DNA from: Anodontia alba
Lineage: Eukaryota > Mollusca > Bivalvia > Lucinida > Lucinidae
Direction: 5' to 3'
Length of the DNA: 64,000 nt
Assembly: GCA_964016985.1 (NCBI GenBank)
Contig: OZ024827.1
Coordinates: forward strand, 53,176,684 to 53,240,683
Below the pieces are notes generated by a model. It made no database searches and was not told the origin of the DNA. It saw only the letters and a program-made list of their open reading frames with translations. Of this stretch, positions 11,347 to 21,976 are shown piece by piece; within the stretch, counting starts at the first letter, position 1; each line of letters starts with the position of its first letter. Both the position numbers and the translations under genes were made by a program.

Positions 11347-11449
11347 GTCACGTGGGTGATACGGCTTTTTTGCCCGGGCAAAAAAACCATATTACCAGGT
11401 CACGTGGGTGATACGGCTTTTTTGCCCAGGCAAAAAAACCCATATCACT
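11347..11449. repeat. Two tandem 52-bp hairpin units with CACGTG
   Basis: GGTCACGTGGGTGATACGGC occurs at 11346 and again at 11398, each followed by the palindrome TTTTTTGCCCGGGCAAAAAA (second copy CCCAGG). Each unit can fold by itself. They sit in the extra DNA of the left arm of the large inverted repeat. Confidence 0.85.
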
Positions 11450-11521
11450 ACATTCGGAGCACTGGGTGGGTCTTTGACTCAGCATACGATATTAATATAC
11501 GATATGTATGATAAATATATT

Positions 11522-11620
11522 ATGATATAGCAATTTTCATATCATACCCCATATCAACCCTCGGGCTGATATGCGTGTCTCGGGTTGATATGTGGTATGA
11601 TATGAAAATTGCCATATAAT
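11522..11620. repeat. Long hairpin around ATCAACCC / GGGTTGAT
   Basis: ATATAGCAATTTTCATATCA (about 11525) is answered by TGATATGAAAATTGCCATAT near 11600-11620, and CCCCATATCAACCC by GGGTTGATATGTGG. Between them is a loop of about 22 bp. The stem is about 35 bp. Confidence 0.8.
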
Positions 11621-11787
11621 AATGTCTATTTATCTAATTTTCTGCTTTGCGGAAAGTTCAGCATATCATCACGCACACGCGATAGACACATATGATTATT
11701 TTTGTTTTGGATATTTTGGTTGTCAATGCAGCATTGTCGAGAAATCGCCACGGGAAGGGTCGAAAATAGGTGGTTATGCATTCGATC

Positions 11788-11799
11788 TATATAAATAGC
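11788..11799 (+). promoter_or_regulatory. TATA-box-like motif in the inverted-repeat spacer
   Basis: CTATATAAATAG is close to an ideal TATA box and is followed at 25-45 bp by unusually GC-rich text for this region (CACCTCCACGCTCCAGGAAC). No ORF of note follows, so a promoter is only suggested. Confidence 0.3.
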
Positions 11800-12446
11800 G
11801 GGTCTGTTTCACCTCCACGCTCCAGGAACACACAGACTTGTTCTACGGAACCATTTTTAGCCAACCTGATAAGCAGTGCGCTGTTGATTCGGAAATAACA
11901 TAGTATTTTATGGAAACATCTTCAGTCTCCAGAATCATAGTGTATAAATGACTTTTACTTTTAAGTTTTGTTATTTTTATATAGATCTTTTCGACTCTTC
12001 ACGTAGCAATTTCTCGACAGTGCTGCATTTGACAACCAAAATATCCGTAAGATAAATAACCACATGTGTCTATCGTGTGTGCGTGATGATATGCCGAACT
12101 TCTAGCAAAGCAAAACATTAAATAAAGGACAATAAACACCACGACTTTCCATGTTTTCTATGGTTTTCGGCACACTTTCAGCACGCGAAAAATAATCAGC
12201 CAATATGCGTGAAGTAGGTGGTCTGAGATTTACTTCACAGACGCCGATATCAATGGGCTGTTGAATGTAATTCCCCGTTTTTTTAAAAATAACTTCCTGA
12301 AAATTTTTATATCGCTCATGAAACACAGAAAATGCAGAGTTGTTTACCTTTCTTGAGTCATAGAATTCCTGACGAGATGTCGCTCTAATTGTTTCACGTT
12401 CTTAACCGATGATTACGAATTCTTTCGTTTTCGTTTGGTAGGCGTG

Positions 12447-12726
12447 CAAAAACAAGTTTCCTTTCAAATAAATAAATACATTCAATACATAATAAAAACA
12501 TGATCTGAACTGTATTCCCGAAATATCATACTAAGAACTATAGGTACGTCAAATAAATTGAGTTTTATCACTATTATATCATCTGTATCAGAAACTCGGT
12601 GTCGCATTTTATTGTTCCGTTTCACACTGTCCTTTTTTCACGGCTTCTACCTTATTTCAGGTATTGTCCTAAATCATTGTCTCTTTCATACAATCATTTC
12701 AAAGATTATCGAATGTCTTTTCATGA
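12447..12726. other. Unassigned intron DNA
   Basis: AT-rich, with no gene or repeat family recognised. Confidence 0.4.
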
Positions 12727-13310
<584 letters not shown>

Positions 13311-14101
13311 TAATTGAATATTCCAGTTATGTGGTCTATGTTATCAGCCTTTTCTCTTGTTAGAAAAATTATGACAGCTAAACTTTACATGATGATTTTA
13401 TCAGTCTTTCCCTTCATTAAATTTTACCAAGGATCCGAAACGTTTCATTATCTACTTGGGTAAAAAGTTAATGTTTAAAACTTCTTCAGGTTGTCCATTT
13501 TCATGCGAAGAAGCAGACAATCTTTACTAGTATCTATAACAGGTACTATGATACGCTAATTCAGTCAACCTGCCAATAATACTATATACATATAAAATGT
13601 CGATCATATTTTCGCTATTATTGATTGATAAACTGGGTATTAATAAAGAATTAGAACATTTACCCATTTGGACATAATTATTTGGTTATTCCTGTTAGCT
13701 CGAAGTGCAAGAAGGAATAACTTATAAACTCTTATAGTTAATAAGGAATCTTAAATCGGTTATTAGTAGTGCTCAGAGCTGTCCATTTAATCAGATCCTA
13801 ATTAGTTCATATTAATAAATAACTTAGATTATTTATTAAAATAATCATCACATTTCTAGGATTTAAGAAACGAGAGAAATGTAGGTTATCTAGAGGAAAC
13901 TCACCCGAAAAGACAGTTCCTTATTAAATGATCAACCTCTCCAAGATAGACAGCTATCTTTTTGGACACCTGTTTGATAAATTCGGCTCAAACGCATTAT
14001 CAAATAGTAGTATTTATACTCTGTCTTTAGAAGTGCAAATATTAAAGGTTATGTCTCAAGGATTCATCTGTCCCTTTTTGTTACCAACAGTTGTTACCCA
14101 A

Positions 14102-14143
14102 AGAGAGAGAGAGAGGGGGGGTGGGGTGGGGGGGGGGGGGGCA
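14102..14143. repeat. (GA)n followed by a G-rich tract
   Basis: A run of GAGA changes to a nearly pure G tract with two T interruptions. The equivalent place in copy 2 (22723-22738) holds only AAAGAAAGGGGGAG, so it expanded locally. A G-quadruplex is possible. Confidence 0.85.
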
Positions 14144-14419
14144 GGAGTTTGGACCTTTGAGGCTTGAGAAAACTGGCAGTCCCAGAGTCCACAGTTAACA
14201 TGTAAGGTATTAACACCTTAAGATATGTTATTAAGGAATTTAGATCATTCTAAATCTTACATACATAAATAGAATGTATCTGATTCCTTAGAGTTTGCTG
14301 AGTCTTAATCTAGAAGTTTAGGGATTCTATATATTATTTATGTTAGAGGTAGGAGAGCTCCTCCCTTCTAATCTGCAAATTCTAGCACATTATCTATAGG
14401 TTAATGTACTGTGCAGTTA

Positions 14420-14735
14420 AAATGAAGTTTTTAAAGGTAAAACGCATTTTAACTAGCAATACTTAGCCTATAGAGAAGAAAATCCAACCTACCTCCCCGC
14501 GTAGCTCAGTTAAAGGGGGTTATCCTTCAAAGAAACTGACACGTGATCAAAAGAGCGGGAAGAGTGACGTCACACAGGTAACTGCCTATGGGACCTTCTG
14601 GTTTAAGATTCTCTAAGATGACTGAACTGTCGTTTTTTCTGTGGAAAATGTGAAATACAGAATAGAATAGCATATTATTTATAGGTTAAGTATTGCTAGT
14701 TAAAATATGTTTTACTTTTAAAAACTTCATTTCAA
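14420..14735. repeat. Foldback segment with ~53-bp inverted arms
   Basis: The left arm AATGAAGTTTTTAAAGGTAA, then the ACTAGCAATACTTAGCCTAT text to 14472, is inverted at 14682-14735 (ATAGGTTAAGTATTGCTAGT, then TTTTTAAAAACTTCATT). The middle (14529-14690) starts AAAGAAACTGACACGTGATC and is the segment found inverted at 16761-16921 and direct at 23141-23300. It could be a MITE or the terminus of the larger unit. Confidence 0.8.
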
Positions 14736-15400
14736 GACCTTAGCCTGAATACTTTTTGAGATATCTTACTGACAAGATCTAGTTTTGACCTTTTCAAAGC
14801 GGCATAACTCTGAAAGTACAAATATGTCAGATAAGAGGAAAAATATGTATTCTCTATTTTTTATGGGGAACCCATATATAGAATTTCAGAACCCTAACAC
14901 GCACGGTTCAACGGTTATGCTATGTATGACAAAGTAAAAGTAAAAATGGCCGGTACCACAAAAGGCTGTAACTTTTATCTGTATATATTTCTTTTTTTTT
15001 TCCTTATCGGGAACCCATTTATAAAATTTAAAAAAAACCTAGCTTGATCAAAGGACAAAGTCAGAATGGCCGAAACCACAGAAACCAAAACTCTACCACG
15101 GAATTTCCTCAAAAACTAATCCGGTAATCTACACGTCATTCCCAATCACTATACCAAATGTCAAGACCTTAGCTTGAATACTTTTTAGATATCTTACTGA
15201 CAAGATCTAGTTTTGACTTTTTCAAAGGGGCAACACTCTGAAAGTACAAATATGTCATATAAGAGCAAAAACATGTATCTCTATTTTTTTTGTGGGGGAG
15301 AACACGCACGGTTCAAAGGTTATGCTATGTATGACAAAGTAAAAATGGCCGGTACCACAAAGGGCTGTAACTTTTATCAATTATATATATCAAAAGTATA
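14736..15400. repeat. ~429-bp direct duplication
   Basis: The passage from CAAGACCTTAGC, through GATATCTTACTGACAAGATC and AGTACAAATATGTCA, to GTAAAAATGGCCGGTACCAC starts at 14733 and again at 15162. The second copy lacks internal parts. No gene is supported; the 62-codon ORF at 15213 reads through the repeat. Confidence 0.8.
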
Positions 15401-16340
15401 AGTGGGCTTTGAGGGGCTTATAATTTCATGTGCTTGTTTTAATAACATAGATGCGAAAACAAGCAAATGATAGCGTACATTATGCCACCGTTAACCTGTT
15501 CCGTGCTTGATACTCATACTGACCAGGATACTAACAAGACTTTCTAATAAAGTACATTCTTGTAGTTACAGGAACATGATAAACATGAGGAAAAATTCTA
15601 GATTTTAAACAATGTTTTCCTATTTACCAAGAGGCAAGTTATTTGCTGTCGATTGGTCCCATAGTCTCCCGACAAACATGTACCCTCTGTCCCCCTCGAC
15701 GTCATCCGGAAAGACAGTAAAAGTAAAAGCCCTATAGGGCTTATGTTGTTTTGTTAATAATATTCGACGTAAAATAAAATTAAAAAAAAAAAAAAAAATG
15801 AGAAAATTCCAGAAAATTGAACAAGTGAAACTTGTTTAAAATCTACCTCCAAGTTACCAATAGTGTAAATCCCCGAATAATTTGCATTCATTTTTAATGT
15901 GGGGAAAAGGTGAAAATATTTTATAAAAAAAAAAACAAAAAAACCAACGACCAGAATGAAACTTATTGTATTTAGGCAGTTAAGGCAAATGGTTTTGCAT
16001 GAAACCATGACAAATTGCAAAGTTATTTTTTCTGTGTAAAGCTCCAAGCAAAAACTACCCTTCCAAAGTCGTCGAAAGCACAGTACAAACAGAATTATTT
16101 CAGAACAGGCCTAAAATAAACATAACATTTGACAAATAAACATAATATTCGACAGCTGTTCTTAATTCTGAGAAAGCTTTCTGAAAACTGGATATCATTT
16201 TCTATTTAATTAGAATATGACCGGACCGACCCAACTGTTCTGTATGTTCGTTGGGACGCTTCTTTTCGTCCAAAAATATCTAATGCGGTAGGCCCCGGAC
16301 ATGCATATTTACGTTAATAAAAATATACTATTACGGGTCG
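15401..16340. other. Unassigned intron DNA
   Basis: It contains an A tract near 15782-15799. The minus-strand ORF at 15754-16047 is a product of T-rich antisense text. No recognised feature. Confidence 0.45.
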
Positions 16341-16412
16341 GTCTGATCACCCCAGGACACCTTTATTGACACCCCAGGACACATTTATTGACACCCCAGG
16401 ACACTTTTATTG
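16341..16412. repeat. Three ~26-bp tandem units CACCCCAGGACAC
   Basis: CACCCCAGGACACYTTTATTGA occurs three times in a row with one or two changes per unit. Confidence 0.9.
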
Positions 16413-16494
16413 TTATATTTTAATACATTTTGAGTTGGAAATGCGTTGTTGGCTTCGATGAAAGCAGTTGATAGCAGTTTTCATATAAATTAGT

Positions 16495-16748
16495 TATACG
16501 CCCTGCATACGAAGTGTGCCGAAGGGGTATATAGTTTTCGTCGGTTCCGTCCGTCTGTTCGTCTGTCCGTCCTCCCGTCTTTCCGTCCGTCCGTACGACC
16601 TTCTGTCCGTGATTCCGTCCGTTAACCTGTTATAAGCAAGTTTTACTTCGAAGTTTTTTTTTGATTATGTATTTCTCTGCAGCCACTTATCGGAAACTAT
16701 TCATGTCCCCCACCATAATAGGGGGTGGGGGTGGAGCATATTGTTGTA
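16495..16748. repeat. CCGT-rich dispersed repeat fragment
   Basis: It starts ACGCCCTGCATACGAAGTGT, runs through GTCCGTCTGTTCGTCTGTCC-type text, and ends with a GGGGGTGGGGGTGGAG tract. The head style matches the repeat at 10180. It abuts the inverted segment beginning at 16749. Confidence 0.5.
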
Positions 16749-16760
16749 ACTGCACAATAA

Positions 16761-16921
16761 ATTAACCTATAGATAATGTGCTATTCTATTCTGTTTTTCA
16801 CACCTTCCACAGAAAAACGACCTTTCAGTCGTCAATAAAAGTCTCAATCCAGAAGGTCCCTTAGGCAGTTACCTGTGTGACATAACTCTTCCCGCTTAAT
16901 TGATCACGTGTCAGTTTCTTT
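16761..16921 (-). repeat. Foldback-core segment, inverted copy
   Basis: It is the reverse complement of 23141-23300 and of 14529-14690, with few mismatches to the former. See the composite unit. Confidence 0.85.
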
Positions 16922-17429
16922 TCTGTGGACACAGAAAATCAACAAGGATTTTTTTACCAGTGAAAGAAATTCGTATTATTTCTTTTCTTCACGGTTAAAT
17001 TTCTGTATCCTTGTGTTTCTTTATCACTCCTTTCACTATCCATGTTATTTATTTGAAAATTTCGGTTGTCGATTTCTTGTATTTATTGACTGGCTTTTCA
17101 CGACATGCGTTTTCGCGACTCTCGCTATAATCGGCACAACGCTCGTGTGCGGTCGGTTCGGAAGTCGTGTTTTTATATGCAAAATACTAACTTGTTCTTT
17201 TGTTCCAGATTATTTAGCGAAGCGACATGCTATAACTGGACTATTACTGGATATCTTGCAGAGAACTACGAGTTAGCTGAAGATTTCTATGGTGGAGAAG
17301 CTGATTAGTAAAGAACTTATCAATCCTTATGGGTTATAAGACAATTCTTTACTGATGGGACACCACCCCACATGGCTATACTGTCCGGGGTAAGACCCAT
17401 CAAGGTGGCATCTTTGGGTACTTAGTATC

Positions 17430-17645
17430 CAATAAAGTCTAAGTCCACCAGTCACCGGTCAACCAGTCACTGGTCAACCAGTCAACCAGGCACCAATCAA
17501 TCAGCTCCACCAGTCACCGGTCAACCAGACACTGGGCTGCCAAGCACCAGTCAACCAGGCACCAGTCACTGGTCAACCAGGCACCAGTCACCAGTCACCG
17601 GTCAACCAGGCGCCAGTCAACCAGGCACCAGTCAATAATTCACTA
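17430..17645. repeat. Minisatellite of CACCAGTCAACCAGG words
   Basis: About 215 bp of shuffled short units: GGTCAACCAGTCAC, CAGGCACCAGTCAACC and CACCAGTCACCGGTC. It leads directly into the 60-bp array. Confidence 0.9.
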
Positions 17646-18000
17646 GTCAATTATTCACTGGATAAATTTAGTTTCTGACATAATCTCACCGGGCAAATAG
17701 TCACGAGTACTAGTTTCTGGTCATTATGTCCATTTACTAGTAAATTTCACCGGGAAAATATTTACGAGTACTAATGCCCGGCCATTATATTACATTATTA
17801 GTGACTTTTACCGGGCAGGAATTACGAATACTAGTGTCCGGTCATTTTGTCCAATTATCAGTATATTTTGACCGGGTAAAAAAGTTACGAGTACTAGTGT
17901 CCGGTCATTATATCGCATTACTAGTGACTTTCACTGGGCAAGAGTTACGAATACTAGTGTCCGGTCATTATGTCGGGTTACTAGTGTCCGAGTAAAAGTC
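17646..18000. repeat. ~60-bp array TTACGAGTACTAGTGTCCGGTC
   Basis: About six units with the order ACGAGTACTAGTGTCCGG, TCATTATGTC, ATTACTAGTGA, TTTCACCGGGCA. Another unit lies at 18125-18190. The unit is rich in ACTAGT and CCGG palindromes. The ORF at 17774-17995 reads through the array and repeats the peptide RILVSGHY. Confidence 0.9.
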
Positions 18001-18312
18001 ACTAGTCCCCGAATAACCTATTATTGCTCATAGAGCTTCATGGACAAGTCAAATCTTCGGTTACAGGTTATAGAATGAGAGCGATGAGTTCAAATACCTA
18101 ATAACCACCCATGACGGATTTTTAGCGATTTTCACCGGGCAGTAGTTACGTAGACTAGTGTCCGGTCATTATGTCGGATTACTAGTGACCGAGTAGTAGT
18201 CACTAGTCCCCGAACAACATCTTATTGCTCATAGAGCATCATAGACAAGTCAAACCTTGGGTTACAGGTTATAGAATGACAGCGATGGGTTCGAATACCT
18301 AGTAGCCACTTA
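17985..18312. repeat. ~199-bp duplication with a tRNA-like module
   Basis: AGTCACTAGTCCCCGAA, TTATTGCTCATAGAGC, GACAAGTCAAA, GTTACAGGTTATAGAATGA and GCGATGRGTTCRAATACCTA occur twice with a period near 199 bp. TTGCTCATAGAGCATCA resembles a pol III A box and GGGTTCGAATACC a B box, about 45 bp apart. The cloverleaf is poor, so no tRNA is called. Confidence 0.6.
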
Positions 18313-19446
18313 TATCATAGAATTCTGTCCAGTCATTTCTGAAATAGACTTAGAATTCTAGATATATATATTTATCTTTGGTAAATGAATTAGAATTATC
18401 GGTTATGATCTAATTCGGAATTCAATGACCAAGTATAGGAGTTAGTTATATCTAAATTTAAAATAACTTATGTTTCTCTCTTTATTCGCTGGAAAGAGAT
18501 TAACTTCTTTAGGGTATTCACCTTATTCGGCTCCAAGGCAAAGGTGAATTCCATAAATTTATCGTTATTTTCGAAGAAGAAAAATATACACGGAAACTAA
18601 TTATTTCTTTTCCTCCTAAGTTTCTACATGCTCGCGATACGTATCAGCATGCAGTCTAGGGAATAAGTTAGATATAGGAAGCAGCAGTCGATCCTCTTTG
18701 CTTTCTATTAATATTACATGTATCAGAAATCTAGATGAATTAGGTAACTGATCCTTAGTAATTAGGAATTAATTTATTAGAATTACTTTGATACTCTAAT
18801 AAATGTTTCCTGTATATATAATTGAAATAATTAAGGGTTTATTAATCTACAACCTCTCTAGATTACAACGATTAGTATAGAAGTCTAGTTGAGGTACATA
18901 TTTCTTTTTGTTTATGTATATGGAAAATAGCCGGTCAGTTATGCTGTTATTCCATATTATACTATCTATTGATTAATGATAAAAGAGTCTAGGTCAGTCG
19001 TGCCGTGTCTGAACTCTGTAATAAAATAATTGATAAGAAGAAAATTATATACTAAGGCGTATATAGTTCGATACGTTCTTTACCTTGCCTTTCCTTTTCT
19101 TTCTGGATCATCTAAGACTACGATAGTAATGTTCCAGATAATTTATGTCTCAGTTATAGAATTTATTACGCTGAAGATTCTTCATCTGGGAATAATAATT
19201 TTGCTATGGTTACGATTGGAAATTATATAAGGACGGTGTGAAACTTATAAACAGCTAGACCTAATCTACGTATAGTATAGGTCTACATTATCTATTATTT
19301 TGAGGAATAGTTTGCTTCGACTAGCTCTAATGCCTCTATTATTTACACTTATAACAAGGGTCCATGTCAGTCAAAGTTTGCTCAGAGCCTTGGAATAGAC
19401 AAATGGATAGATATTCAGTAAAGGCATTAATTTATCCAGTACGTGA
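18313..19446. other. AT-rich non-coding interior of the large unit
   Basis: No repeat, gene or motif was recognised. The 66-codon ORF at 19030 has no signature. Confidence 0.4.
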
Positions 19447-19459
19447 CTGATTATTATTG

Positions 19460-19764
19460 TTTGTTTGTTTTGAAGTTTTACGGCCCAATCAATCCAATGG
19501 GGTCATGTCGAGCGCGGTCAGTTTACCTAACCACACGGTTACTGGGCAGGCTTAGTCCTCAAAGCGGTTAACCAGTATTGTGCACATTCTTTCGCCAGAA
19601 ACTGACAACTGTCCTTCTTGAATCAGTTGAAGGGAGAGAATGACCGTAGAAATATTTCATGATCAATCTCCAAGAAAGAATGTTGCCGACCTCGGCGGGG
19701 GTTGAACCCGCGACCCCCTGGTCTCCAGTCGGACGGCGCATCCAACTGAGCCACCGTGGCCGGC
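19460..19764 (-). mobile_element. tRNA-derived SINE (V-SINE / RUDI-like), copy 1
   Basis: On the minus strand the element starts with a tRNA-like head: A box TGGCTCAGTTGGATGCG and B box GGGTTCAACCCC, followed by a non-tRNA body and a tail of CAAA units (TTTGTTTGTTTT on +). A 13-bp direct repeat, CTGATTATTATTG, flanks it at 19447-19459 and 19765-19777. The body is almost identical to 49639-49942. The layout matches the molluscan RUDI-type V-SINEs known from the literature; the family name was not tested. It has no coding function and would be transcribed by pol III. Confidence 0.9.
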
Positions 19765-19893
19765 CTGATTATTATTGCCTTAATTACATATTATATACAG
19801 TTTGTCTACTTAATTATTTAAATGGCTATGGAACCGTTCAGAAACCATCACAGTCAATTATTTCTTAGATCTAAACAGTTCGAAGGCATACAT

Positions 19894-20167
19894 CTTATAT
19901 ATAAAATGCTTAGAGGGTAATTAACGTAACGAATAGTTTACCTCAAAATAGCATATACAATTATATTTAAATTAATCATCCCTTTGTCCTACTCTGTACG
20001 TTGAAGGTCAAGACAATGGGGAAAATATCTTGTATATATAAAATGCTTAGAGGGTAATTAACGTAACGAATAGTTTACCTCAAAATAGCAGATACAATTA
20101 TATTCAAATTAATCATCCCTTTGTCCTACTCTGTACGTTGAAGGTTAAGACAATGGGGAAAAGATAT
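19894..20167. repeat. 137-bp recent tandem duplication
   Basis: AAAATGCTTAGAGGGTAATT begins at 19903 and 20040. The two 137-bp copies differ by only about four bases, so the duplication is young relative to its surroundings. Confidence 0.95.
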
Positions 20168-20242
20168 TTAATTACGAATCGGTGACGAAATAAGAAACAT
20201 TTCATTATCTCTATATATTAGGATTATACATTTATTTACTTG

Positions 20243-20260
20243 CCCCCCCCCCCCCCCCCC
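20243..20260. repeat. Poly(C) tract of 18
   Basis: An uninterrupted C run, unusual in AT-rich DNA and likely variable in length. Confidence 0.95.
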
Positions 20261-20672
20261 TTTTATGGTTAGATTCGTTAAAGGGATCAACAGTTCTTCT
20301 CGCTATAAGAATTCAAGTTCTGTTTGCGAGTATTGGAAAGAATACTATCTTGATATCCCGTTCGCTTCAAGATAAAGGTCCTATATAAATAAATCACAAT
20401 TTCCGAAGCCGGATAATTATACTTTAGATACGATAGTCATTTCAAGACGTTTTGATGAGTCATGAAATGCACTGTCTCAATTCATAATATAGAATTCGTT
20501 TATATAAACTTCACAACGTAGTAAGTTTCGCACCTACGTTTCCAGTCAGATCTTACTATTTCGTGATACGATTTCGAACATACCGAAAGTTGTCCGATTA
20601 TACATTCGGCAAATGAACTTTCGCTTAGCATTTACGCTTTAAGCCATTAAGATTATTTGACAATATTTGGAG

Positions 20673-20674
<2 letters not shown>

Positions 20675-20768
<94 letters not shown>
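20675..20768. repeat. (TA)n microsatellite
   Basis: About 94 bp of pure TA dinucleotide. The minus-strand ORF across it encodes an Ile-Tyr string and is an artefact. Confidence 0.97.
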
Positions 20769-20771
<3 letters not shown>

Positions 20772-21976
20772 TATCATGCTAAACTTGCTTTTTATATTTA
20801 GATTGACCTTTCTCGCTACGTCCAAGGCCTAAATCTTACTAATACTATGGACCTTACACGTTACGTTGCAGGTATAAATCTTTCCTAAACAATTTAAACA
20901 GCAATTTCTCAGTATTCAGTGCATAACGACTGTATGAATACTCGGTAGTATTTTCAACATTGCGCTTGTTAAGCTAAGCTAAAGACAAGCTTTAGTTTTT
21001 AGAATGGATACAATCCTACGATTCAGTTCAAGGAAACTCATCCATTCAGCTCCCATTACTTTTTAATTCAACCATACAATTTTCGATGACTAAGAACTCA
21101 TTTTTTTTTATCTTCGAATACAGAAATAATGAGTGGTTGTTCTTGCATATTTGGTTAAAGATGGAACGAATTATATCTTAAACCTATATGACTTCAAATT
21201 AATAATAATTACCTATATTATTTCAAATTAATACATGTTTAACCCTCGCGTTAGGGATCGTTGGTAACACAACTGCGAATTATCACTCTCTATGGTTTAC
21301 GCATAGATCTCGAAAGTATATATATTTCTTCCTGAATTTCGATACGAGCACGAAATTGGGTATTTCAGGAATTATCAATTATTTAAAAATGGGTTTTTAC
21401 ACTATACATATTCAATTCTAAAGTTTTATTGAATATTTATCTATAAAATTCCGGGCAGTCATTTTATCTCTATTTTTCTTGGACAATCTTTCAGTTACGA
21501 TGAAGGACTTATCCATTATACACTTTATATGTTAAATGTTGAGTTATTCCTTGCCTGAATATAATAGTTACGCTTAACGATTTATTCATAGCAGGAATTT
21601 GACCTGTAGTATAATTTAAATTTGGTGTTTTAATATCTATTCTCACTATTCTTTAATATATTTGTACAGAATAGTAACACTATCTCTGAACCTATAAGTT
21701 TAGTGTTATCAGAGATAATAAATCAGTATTATTGAATAATATTTCTAGAGAACGTCTGTCGCCCGATTACGTTCTTTTCTAGAGTCCTTTCTCTTTGTCG
21801 GAACATTCTGATTCGTCATTACAAAGTGGATATTAAATTATTGCTTGCATACCATGATTATGTATTTCGGAGTAGTTTCATGACATTTTATTTCTGGCAG
21901 TAGAAAAGATTCTATCCAGTTATTTCCTATTGCTTAATCTCAACAGTATGGCAAGATTTTAAGCCAAATATGAAGG
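20769..21976. other. AT-rich non-coding interior of the large unit
   Basis: Nothing recognisable was found on either strand. Confidence 0.4.

Larger units (their letters stand above)
10940..12446. repeat. 1.5-kb imperfect inverted repeat with ~230-bp spacer
   Basis: The left arm starts CACGCCTACCAAACGAAAGA at 10940; the right arm ends TTCGTTTGGTAGGCGTG at 12446. Matching blocks in order include TTTCATGAGCGATATAAAT, CAACACCCCATTGATATCGG, TTTTTCGCGTGCTGAA, ATTTATTGTCCTTT, GATAGACACAT and GGTTGTCAATGCAGCA, each found reversed on the right. The left arm carries extra DNA at about 11280-11640. Arms look roughly 80 percent alike. The spacer (about 11765-11995) has a strong TATA-like CTATATAAATAG at 11788-11799. 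It may be a foldback element or a head-to-head pair of copies. Confidence 0.8.
13320..14735 (+). mobile_element. AT-rich non-coding unit, copy 1 (right part)
   Basis: It aligns by eye with 21977-23342 along its whole length. Shared words include TGTTATCAGC, GTAGGTTATCTA, GAGGAAACTC-like text, TTATGTCTCAA, AACATACAAGGTA-like text, ATCTGATTCCTTAGAGTTT and ATTCTAGCACATTATCTATAGG. Identity looks like about 65-75 percent, falling to the left. The left end abuts the (TA) tract. The right end of both copies is AAAAACTTCATTT, after which the flanks differ. No coding region was found. Confidence 0.7.

Noticed and set aside
11788..11870. Histone-type gene promoter in the inverted-repeat spacer
   Set aside because: The TATA box is good, but no histone or other coding sequence follows.
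16908..17308. Two overlapping ORFs with a possible acceptor TTTTGTTCCAG near 17209
   Set aside because: The first is Phe/Leu-rich text from AT-rich DNA; the second has no domain, and no donor or partner exon could be found.
19680..19764. tRNA gene on the minus strand
   Set aside because: The A and B boxes belong to a SINE head: the body, CAAA tail and target duplication show a retroposon, not a tRNA gene.
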